This document shows, piece after piece, positions 24,083 to 30,369 of a DNA stretch of 33,817 nucleotides. This stretch comes from an uncultured Rikenella sp. (GTDB lineage Bacteria; Bacteroidota; Bacteroidia; Bacteroidales; Rikenellaceae). Positions within the stretch are counted from its first letter, which is position 1, and each line of letters starts with the position of its first letter. The translations under genes were made by a program, and so were the position numbers. The notes beneath the pieces were generated by a model, which was not told the origin of the DNA, searched no databases, and was given only the letters and a program-made list of their open reading frames with translations. Location of the stretch: the NCBI RefSeq assembly GCF_910577125.1, contig NZ_CAJTMN010000013.1, positions 1-33,817 of the forward strand, written 5' to 3'.

Positions 24083-25378
24083 ATGATGATGAAACGCATA
24101 CTCTCGATCTTCCTGCTGGGCTGTGCGACGGCGGCGGCCGGAGCCCAGGAGGCGGCGGTGACGCTGGATGCGTGCCGCCGCGCGGCGGTCGAACGGTCGC
24201 CGCTGAGCGCCCGCCAGGCGCTCGCAGGCGAGAAACGGAAGGCCGAAGACCGGGCGACCTCGTCGAGCCTGCTGCCGCAGCTCGAAATCCAGGCGCAGGG
24301 CAGCTACCAGAACGAGGTGCCGAAACTGCCGACGGATTTCCCCATACCGGTCACGATGGACTTGCCGAAAGACCAATACCGGGCCACCGTGGAGCTGAAT
24401 CAGGTGATCTACGCCGGACACAGCGTACGGAACACCAAACGTCTCCACGCGGCGACGGCGGAGGTCGAGACGGCTTCGCTGGCCGTCCAGCTCGACCGGC
24501 TGCGCGACCGGATCAACCGGACGTACCTCGGGATTCTGCTTACGAACAAACGGCTGGAGGTCAACCGGTTGATGCGCGAGACGCTGGAGTCGAGCCTCCG
24601 GACGGTGACCGCCCGCGTCCAACAGGGGACGGCGACGGGGGCGCAACAGGCTTCGCTGGCTGCTCGGATGCTGGAGCTGAATCAGGAGCGGATCGAACTG
24701 AGCGGAGAGCGGGCCAAAAACATCACCGCACTGGCCGAATTGACCGGCATGGAGATCACGGAGGAGACGCTTTTCGCCATCCCGGCGGTACCCGACGAGC
24801 CGGCGGCAGCGGGCGGAGCGCATGCACCGTACCGGGATCGGTCGGAGCTCAAGCTGTACGCCGAACAGCGGAATCTGCTGGAGGCACAGAACCGGATGCT
24901 GAACAGTCGGTCGAATCCGCAGCTGTCGCTCTTCGCGAGCGGGGGATACGGCCGGCCGGGGTACGACTTTTTCGACCGGAATTTCTCTCCGATGGCGATC
25001 GGCGGCCTGCGGTTCCGGCTCCCGCTGACCAGCTGGGACGCCACGCAAAAGGAGAAGCGGGTCAACCGGGTGGCCGGCCGGGACATCGACCAGCAGCAGC
25101 GCGACTTCGAACGGAACGTCTCGATCGAAGCGGCGCAATATCTGGTACAAATCGAGCGGTTGCAGGAGGTGATCCGGCTCGATCCGACGCTCGTCGAAGC
25201 CTGGGCGGTGGTTCGCCAGCAGGCACAGGCGCAGTTCGAACAGGGAGTGATTACGGCGACGGACTACCTGACGGAATTCAACAACGAAGCCGCGGCGCGC
25301 GTCAACGCCGAGGTGAATGCCTTGCGACTGGTCGAGGCCTGGGTCGAATACCAGGCGGCTCGAGGAATCTATAACTGA
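24083..25378 (+). CDS. TolC family outer-membrane efflux protein
   Basis: 431 residues. A signal peptide (MKRILSIFLLGCATAAAGAQ) is followed by two homologous halves of long coiled-coil helices with short beta-strand regions, the outer-membrane factor fold (for example VTLDACRRAAVERSP near the start, and LVEAWVEYQAARGIYN at the end). It would form the trimeric outer-membrane channel of a tripartite pump. Three in-frame ATGs (24083, 24086, 24089) are equally possible starts. A membrane-fusion lipoprotein follows 21 bases later, but no inner-membrane pump gene follows that. Confidence 0.9.
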   Translation: MMMKRILSIFLLGCATAAAGAQEAAVTLDACRRAAVERSPLSARQALAGEKRKAEDRATSSSLLPQLEIQAQGSYQNEVPKLPTDFPIPVTMDLPKDQYRATVELNQVIYAGHSVRNTKRLHAATAEVETASLAVQLDRLRDRINRTYLGILLTNKRLEVNRLMRETLESSLRTVTARVQQGTATGAQQASLAARMLELNQERIELSGERAKNITALAELTGMEITEETLFAIPAVPDEPAAAGGAHAPYRDRSELKLYAEQRNLLEAQNRMLNSRSNPQLSLFASGGYGRPGYDFFDRNFSPMAIGGLRFRLPLTSWDATQKEKRVNRVAGRDIDQQQRDFERNVSIEAAQYLVQIERLQEVIRLDPTLVEAWAVVRQQAQAQFEQGVITATDYLTEFNNEAAARVNAEVNALRLVEAWVEYQAARGIYN

Positions 25379-25399
25379 CACGAATTCAAGCAAAAGACT

Positions 25400-26347
25400 A
25401 TGCAAAGCATCTTTTCGATCCGGATTTTGACGACCGCAGCCTTGTCGGCGGTCGTGGCGGGCGGCATACTGACGGCTTGTCAGCGCGGGCCTGCACCGGA
25501 CGCGTATGGGAACTTCGAAACCGTGGAGGTGATTATCTCAGCCGACTGCAACGGCAAACTACTGGAATTCAACGTAGAAGAGGGCACCCGATTGCGTCGG
25601 GGCGAGATTGTCGGGTGGGTGGATACCACGCAGCTGGTTTTGCAGCGGAACCAGCTGCAGAGCGAGATCGCGGTGCTGCGGGCCCAGCTGCCGGAGCGGG
25701 AGAAACAGCTGGATGTGGTGCGCGAACAGCTGGCCAAAGTGCAGCGCGAACTGGCCCGCTACACGGCACTGGCCGAAGCGGACGCCTCGACCCGGCAGCA
25801 GGTGGACAACCTGCACTACGATGCGGAAATCCTTCAGAAACAATTGGATGCGGAGAGTTCGACGCTGGACATCCAGACCCGGACGCTGCTGGCCCGGATG
25901 GAGCCTCTCCGCCAGCAGATCCTTCAGGTGCAGGATCGGATCGACAACGCGTATGTGGTGAATCCGATCGCGGGGCGGGTGCTGGCGAAATATGCCGAGC
26001 AACACGAGCTGGCGACGATCGGAAAACCGCTCTACAAGGTGGCCAATCTGGACACGATGATCCTGCGGGCATACATCGAGGAGCCGCAGCTGGCTTCGAT
26101 TCGGCTGGGACAGACGGTGACGGTGCAGGTGGACAGCGCTTACGTGAAAAGCGGGTCTCGGATGTCGGGCCGCATCGGCTGGATTGCGGATCAGGCGGAG
26201 TTTACGCCCAAAGTGATTCAGACGCGCAGCGAACGGGCCAATCTGGTCTATGCCGTGAAGATTTACGTGCCGAACCGGGAGGGGGTGCTGAAAATCGGCA
26301 TGCCGGCCGAGGTCTATTTCGACAGCGAATCTCCGGCGCAGGAATAA
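25400..26347 (+). CDS. HlyD-type membrane-fusion lipoprotein
   Basis: 315 residues. The lipobox LTAC places Cys27 as the lipidated residue. A split biotinyl-lipoyl-like domain (LEFNVEEGTRLRRGEIVGWVD, and later NAYVVNPIAGRVLAKYAEQHE) flanks a long alpha-hairpin coiled coil (about 80-185), followed by a beta-barrel part (ILRAYIEEPQLASIRLGQTVTV, split). This is the periplasmic adaptor that joins a TolC channel to an ABC transporter, as in YbhG/HlyD systems. It lies 21 bases after the tolC-like gene. The usual ATPase and permease genes are absent downstream; the next 740 bases are repeats. Confidence 0.9.
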   Translation: MQSIFSIRILTTAALSAVVAGGILTACQRGPAPDAYGNFETVEVIISADCNGKLLEFNVEEGTRLRRGEIVGWVDTTQLVLQRNQLQSEIAVLRAQLPEREKQLDVVREQLAKVQRELARYTALAEADASTRQQVDNLHYDAEILQKQLDAESSTLDIQTRTLLARMEPLRQQILQVQDRIDNAYVVNPIAGRVLAKYAEQHELATIGKPLYKVANLDTMILRAYIEEPQLASIRLGQTVTVQVDSAYVKSGSRMSGRIGWIADQAEFTPKVIQTRSERANLVYAVKIYVPNREGVLKIGMPAEVYFDSESPAQE

Positions 26348-26451
26348 TGCGAGGGGGCGGTTGCGAGCGGCCGGATAAACGTAGAGCCGGTTATTGGGAT
26401 ATCCCCAGCCTTGGGGTAGAGGCTGTCAGTTGTGAGTGCGACACGCACCGT

Positions 26452-26637
26452 TTATTCCGAGAGGCAACGCAACTGAAAACCGTGGGCGCGGGGATTCGCA
26501 CTGCTGGGGTTCAGGTTCGTTACAAAAAAGCCCATATGCAGGCCATTGGTGCTACTGACCGTTGCTGACCAGCTGTAGCCGCCGTCGCCGGCACGACTCA
26601 ATAATCCCGAAACATAGACGCGGTTGCCCGGGGCGGG
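26452..26637 (-). pseudogene. Orphan FISUMP C-terminal cassette (complete)
   Basis: Minus strand, from 26637 down to the TAA at 26454-26452. It gives PAPGNR, a variable stretch with GDGGYSWSATVSSTNG, and ends GFQLRCLSE then stop: 60 codons from APG plus stop, exactly the length of the copy at 2449-2634, with no gaps. Upstream on this strand are a hairpin repeat and then the end of the amidohydrolase gene, so there is no room for a FISUMP N-terminal half. The last six codons, the stop and the next four bases match the other complete copy base for base. Confidence 0.75.
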
Positions 26638-26660
26638 GCATTGGGCTTGGGTATTTTTCC

Positions 26661-26733
26661 GCGCGCCTTACGCGATTCATTCTATTTCGGCTTGCGCCAA
26701 AATAGTTGAATCGCCTCCTAAGGCGTGGCGCGC
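26661..26733 (-). repeat. Long three-step hairpin repeat, copy 3
   Basis: Outer GCGCGC arms, middle stem GCGATTCA with TGAATCGC, inner stem CTATTTCGGC with GCCAAAATAG (one C-A mismatch). It is closely related to 3196-3270 and lies 24 bases upstream of the FISUMP cassette on the same strand. Confidence 0.75.
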
Positions 26734-26773
26734 GGTGCCTTCGGGCACTCCGAAAGGGCCGCCTCTACCCTAA
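26734..26773 (+). repeat. 40-base interspersed repeat, copy 2
   Basis: Begins GGTGCCTTCGGGCACT and ends GCCTCTACCCTAA. It matches 2965-3004 at 36 of 40 positions and abuts the hairpin at 26661-26733. Confidence 0.65.
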
Positions 26774-26970
26774 CCGGATAGAACTGGCCTCGGGCCGGCC
26801 GGGCCCCGCTTAAATAAGGCAGTGATAACCCTAGTAAAAGCCCCTGTGGGGCCCCGCGGTGGGCGAATGGCCGCCTCTACCCCAACCGGACAAAACTGCC
26901 CTGCGCGGGCGGCGGCCGCCTAATAAGGCCAAGAGAGCCCCAATAAAACGCCCGGTGGGCGCCACGGCGG
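26757..26970 (+). repeat. Imperfect tandem repeat, about 112-base period
   Basis: Units start at 26757 and 26869, both opening GGCCGCCTCTACCC. Both contain an AATAAGGC block, an AGCCCC/AAGCCCC block and a closing short hairpin (GCCCC..GGGGC or CGCCC..GGGCG). Shorter echoes of the opening motif follow at 26999 and 27026. Confidence 0.6.
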
Positions 26971-27090
26971 AACAGAGCGAAACTACGTTTCGCTGCGGGA
27001 GCCGCTACCCAATACCTAAGGGCAGCCGCTACCCCAAATTTTCCGAGGCGCGCTCGAATAGAAACAGAGCTCTGTCCCCCACACAACACG

Positions 27091-28296
27091 TCACAACAGC
27101 CGCACCGCTTTCGCATCCTCCCGCAGCCGCATCGCATCGAAATCCACACCCGTCAGCAGAATCGCCCCCGGATGCTTCCCCGGCTCGAAACTCCCGATCT
27201 CATCGCCGAGCCTCAACGCCTGCGCGCCGTTCAGCGTCGCCCACTGCAACACAGCAGCCAGCGGCAGCGACGGATTATGCCCGCACAGCCACTTCATCTC
27301 CTCGACCATCGACAACGAGGTGTTCGACGACAGGCTGTCCGTCCCCAGCGCCACCCGGGCCCCCGCCTCGTACAACATCTGCGCCGGCGGAAAGTCGGCA
27401 TCTATGTAGTAGTTCGACCGCGGACAGAGCACGAAGGTCACATCTTCGAAATAATCCAAAATCAGTTCCATATCCTGCCGCCGCATCTGCGTGTTGTGGA
27501 TCAGGATCAGGTGCGCCTCCCGCGGCAACGAACCGATGAGCCGTTCGGCATGCCCCCCGTACGCCAGAAAATCCGGTTCCCGACCCCCCGCCGCAGAGAC
27601 CAGCTCGAAGATTCCTCCCTTGCGGTCGAAGAACTCGACCTCGGCCGGCGTCTCCATAAAGTGGATCGACATCAACGGAGAATCCGCCGCCAGTTTGAAC
27701 AACCGATCCGACATGAAATAGGTGGAGTGCTGCGTCGGCGTCACCGGCAGCCCCGCCCGTTCGGCAGCCGCCACCACCGGATCGACCGAACGGCGATAGA
27801 AAGCCTCCGCCTCGTCGTCGGCCGGCATGCCGAAAAATTCGGCAAACGTATGGTAGCGCGTTCTCCCCTCCGCCCGGGCCCGGATTTTCGCCGGAAAAGA
27901 GGTCGTGTCGTTGCTGATATCCCCCACCGCCTGAATCCCCTCGCGCCACATCGACAAATCCTCTTCGATGGCCCGCGCCTCCTGCTCCTCGCGCGAGAAG
28001 TCGTCGCGCCGCGAAACCACGTTGCGGATAAACTCCACCATCCCCACCTGCGCCGGGATCGCCCCCCGGAAGCAGGAGAGCTCCAGATGACAATGGGCAT
28101 TGGTCATGCCCGGAATCAGAATACCGTTATGATACTCCGTCTGCGGCAGCGAGTCGATCCGGTCGCACGACTCCACGCCGAGCACCGTCCCGTCCGCCGC
28201 GAAGCGAACCACTCCGTTCCGCAGCAGCGTTCCGTCAGAGCCGAGGAGGTACGGAGCCGCTACGCTTCGCCAAACTGTCGAGGTACTGTTTTTCAT
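27091..28296 (-). CDS. Amidohydrolase family protein (SsnA/TrzN-like)
   Basis: 401 residues. A metal-dependent hydrolase with a TIM-barrel core: metal ligands His68 and His70 in TNAHCHLELS, a further histidine in TPTQHSTYFMS, HFMETPAEVEF with the catalytic glutamate, and the ligand aspartate in LGTDSLSSNTSLSMVEEM. The C-terminal small beta domain (GSFEPGKHPGAILL) is typical of deaminases of this family, such as those acting on adenosine or guanine-like compounds. The substrate is not identifiable here; aminofutalosine deamination is one possibility. The ATG at 28296 overlaps the upstream gene by 62 bases, which is long, so the true start may be a later alternative codon. Confidence 0.85.
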   Translation of the reverse strand: MKNSTSTVWRSVAAPYLLGSDGTLLRNGVVRFAADGTVLGVESCDRIDSLPQTEYHNGILIPGMTNAHCHLELSCFRGAIPAQVGMVEFIRNVVSRRDDFSREEQEARAIEEDLSMWREGIQAVGDISNDTTSFPAKIRARAEGRTRYHTFAEFFGMPADDEAEAFYRRSVDPVVAAAERAGLPVTPTQHSTYFMSDRLFKLAADSPLMSIHFMETPAEVEFFDRKGGIFELVSAAGGREPDFLAYGGHAERLIGSLPREAHLILIHNTQMRRQDMELILDYFEDVTFVLCPRSNYYIDADFPPAQMLYEAGARVALGTDSLSSNTSLSMVEEMKWLCGHNPSLPLAAVLQWATLNGAQALRLGDEIGSFEPGKHPGAILLTGVDFDAMRLREDAKAVRLL

Positions 28297-29119
28297 AGTA
28301 TTTTTCCAAGTCGGACGAGAATCCGGTCAGCCGTTCGCGCCACGCAGCCCGCGCCTGAGCCACCGGCAGCACATAGGTCAGCCGAATTCCGGTCAAGTAA
28401 CAAGTGTCGGGACGCTGATCTTTCCGAAAGGTCTCCGAGAGCGAGACGGTCAGCTGCCCGACCCCCGGCGCCACCCGGATCTCGCCCATGTACGGCACCG
28501 TATCTTTCGCTACCGGCAGCCAGAAGGTGCTCTCCGCCACATCCCCGTCCCGGGTGACCCGGCGCGAACGGACGGATTTCGTATAAGAACGGGCATGCGA
28601 CCCCGTCGAATAGTCGAAACTCAGGCGATAAGTACCTGCCGGAACCACCGAATCTCCCTTCGGCGAGCGTCGGGCATAGACGAACCGATAGCCGTCGAGC
28701 CGGCCCCGCAAGACCGTATCGCTGCGGAAGACCGTGTCGGAAGTCATCTGCTGGGCGATCGAGTCCAGATGCAGTTGATGTTTGTAACGCGCCTCGGCCA
28801 CCACACTGATGGCCTTGATATCGGCCGACACTTCGCCCAGAATATTGGTCAGCGGATTGCTCTTCCGCATGGCCATCTCGCGGACGGTAAACCGGAAGTC
28901 CTCCAGCGTATAGCCGTACTGCCCCAGCACCTCGCTGTACATGTCGAGCGAATCGAGCGGCCGGAAACGCCGTTCGTCCCGATCGAGCTGGACGATCGAC
29001 TGCCCGATAAGGGTCTCCCGGATGATCTCCCGCATCTCTTTTTCGGGAATCGTCCGCGGCCCGCGGTGACAGGCCGCGGCGGCCAACAACGCCACTGCTA
29101 TGAGAATATAGTGTTTCAT
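28235..29119 (-). CDS. DUF4296 domain lipoprotein
   Basis: 294 residues. The ATG at 29119 begins a lipoprotein signal (MKHYILIAVALLAAAAC, lipobox Cys17). The DUF4296 domain follows at about 20-110, with the pattern IPEKEMREIIRETLIGQSI and YTLEDFRFTVREMAM. The remainder is beta-rich. The family occurs in Bacteroidetes, often beside LolE-like permeases; its function is unknown. Its start overlaps the permease stop by four bases (ATGA), so translation is coupled. Confidence 0.88.
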   Translation of the reverse strand: MKHYILIAVALLAAAACHRGPRTIPEKEMREIIRETLIGQSIVQLDRDERRFRPLDSLDMYSEVLGQYGYTLEDFRFTVREMAMRKSNPLTNILGEVSADIKAISVVAEARYKHQLHLDSIAQQMTSDTVFRSDTVLRGRLDGYRFVYARRSPKGDSVVPAGTYRLSFDYSTGSHARSYTKSVRSRRVTRDGDVAESTFWLPVAKDTVPYMGEIRVAPGVGQLTVSLSETFRKDQRPDTCYLTGIRLTYVLPVAQARAAWRERLTGFSSDLEKYYEKQYLDSLAKRSGSVPPRL

Positions 29120-30327
29120 TTTCGTCCGATAACGCCTGCGGCCGTCGCCGCACTGATCGTCGTTCCCAGCAGCAACACGCCGAAACCGACCGCCGCCAGA
29201 TCCGCCGCCTCGATCCGCACGGGATAGGCCTCCATGAGGAACGCCTCGCCCGTCATCCGGATCAGCCCCCACCGCTGTTGCACGAGAGCGAATCCGACAC
29301 CGAGCGCCAGCCCCAGCCCGACCCCCACGGCGGTAATCCACGCCCCCTCCCACGTAAACACCCGCCGCAACAGCCCCGGAGTTCCTCCCATGGCGAGCAG
29401 CATCTCCCGGTCGCGCTCCTTGTCGGCCGCCAGCATGACGATCGTCCCCACCAGGCTCAATGCCGCGATCAATACGACGAACATCAGCAGCAGATAGATA
29501 ATCCACTTCTCCTGAGTCACCATGCGATAGACGGTTTCCTTCTGCTGGAAACGGGTTTTCACGTCGAATCCGTCTCCCGCCGCAGCCGCCACCGCCCGTT
29601 GTCCCCGCTCCGGCGAGATCCCCTCCGCCAACCGGATCTCCAGCGATGTCCCGCGCCCCTCGCCGAGGCCGGTCAACCGCCGTGCCAGAGCGATCGGCAC
29701 GAAGATATAACGCGAATCGGTCTGCTCGTCCATGGCGTAAATACCGGCCGGCCGGAGCGCGGCGGTACGATAGAGCGACACCGGCAGAAACGAAGCGGTC
29801 GCACCGCCGCGTCCCGGCCGGATGGCATACACCCGTACCGGTTCGATAAGCCCTCCCGCCAAGCCCAACGCATAGGCCACCCCCTGCCCGAAAACTCCCT
29901 CGTCGAGGTCACCGTGCTGCAACCGGTATTTCCCCTGCACCAAGCGCCGTTCGATCGGTATCACCTCGTGGTAGAGGCTGTCCACACCGCGCATCGCGGC
30001 GATCCACTGCCGTCCGCCGTAGGTGAGCAGGACATTCTGCTCGACCGCGACACTGACGGCTGCGACTTCAGGCAAGAGCTCGATCCGCTCCCGCAACGCT
30101 TCGGCATCGAATCCGCTCCCCACACGCGGCGTGACGCGCAACTCGGCGTCGAACTCGCTGTACATCGCCCGGATAAAGTCGCTCAGGCCGTTGTGGAACG
30201 AGAGAATCACGATCAGCGCCATCACCGGTACGGTCACAGCCACGACGCTCACTCCGGCGATCAGGTTGATGACGGAGTGGGACTTTCGGCTGAGGAGATG
30301 CCGGCGGGCGATGAACGACGAGAGCAT
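29116..30327 (-). CDS. FtsX/LolE-like ABC permease
   Basis: 403 residues. One N-terminal helix (about 20-43), a periplasmic domain of roughly 230 residues, then three C-terminal helices (about 272-298, 330-350, 371-399). The start FIARRHLLSRKSHSVINLIAG, in two parts, is the usual LolC/LolE opening. LolE-type proteins extract lipoproteins from the inner membrane for delivery to the outer membrane, which fits the coupled lipoprotein gene downstream. No LolD ATPase is in the window. A TATCTTTG box ends 8 bases upstream of the ATG at 30327. Confidence 0.9.
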   Translation of the reverse strand: MLSSFIARRHLLSRKSHSVINLIAGVSVVAVTVPVMALIVILSFHNGLSDFIRAMYSEFDAELRVTPRVGSGFDAEALRERIELLPEVAAVSVAVEQNVLLTYGGRQWIAAMRGVDSLYHEVIPIERRLVQGKYRLQHGDLDEGVFGQGVAYALGLAGGLIEPVRVYAIRPGRGGATASFLPVSLYRTAALRPAGIYAMDEQTDSRYIFVPIALARRLTGLGEGRGTSLEIRLAEGISPERGQRAVAAAAGDGFDVKTRFQQKETVYRMVTQEKWIIYLLLMFVVLIAALSLVGTIVMLAADKERDREMLLAMGGTPGLLRRVFTWEGAWITAVGVGLGLALGVGFALVQQRWGLIRMTGEAFLMEAYPVRIEAADLAAVGFGVLLLGTTISAATAAGVIGRK

Positions 30328-30335
30328 ATGCAGCG

Positions 30336-30343
30336 CAAAGATA
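30336..30343 (-). promoter_or_regulatory. -7 promoter box before the LolE-like gene
   Basis: Minus strand TATCTTTG, ending 8 bases before the ATG at 30327. A transcript from here would have only a few leader bases. No -33 TTTG is visible, so readthrough from polA is also likely. Confidence 0.4.
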
Positions 30344-30369
30344 AAGGTATTTTCAGCCTTTCCGGCCGG

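Larger units (their letters stand above)
26348..27090. repeat. Repeat-rich intergenic region downstream of the HlyD gene
   Basis: 743 bases with no supported gene. It contains an orphan FISUMP tail (26452-26637), a long hairpin (26661-26733), a 40-base repeat shared with 2965-3004, an imperfect tandem repeat of about 112 bases, and several TTGGGGTAGAGGC-type motifs in both directions (for example 26411 and, reversed, 26870 and 27028). The open frames on both strands here are composition artefacts. Confidence 0.6.

Noticed and set aside
26401..26425. CCCCA/TGGGG hairpin after the HlyD gene as a terminator
   Set aside because: Only a five-pair stem and no T-run.
1..26637. FISUMP tails as template or variable repeats of a diversity-generating retroelement
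   Set aside because: FISUMP-like folds can be such targets, but differences between the three copies include many third-position changes not explained by adenine mutation (for example GGC/GGA, GTC/GTA, AAC/AAT), and no reverse transcriptase is in the window.
26757..26970. 112-base tandem units as a CRISPR array
   Set aside because: The units are too long and imperfect, without short identical repeats separated by unique spacers, and no cas gene is nearby.
27063..27078. Palindrome ACAGAGCTCTGT after the amidohydrolase gene as a terminator
   Set aside because: It has no loop and only a weak T-rich tail, so I could not support it.
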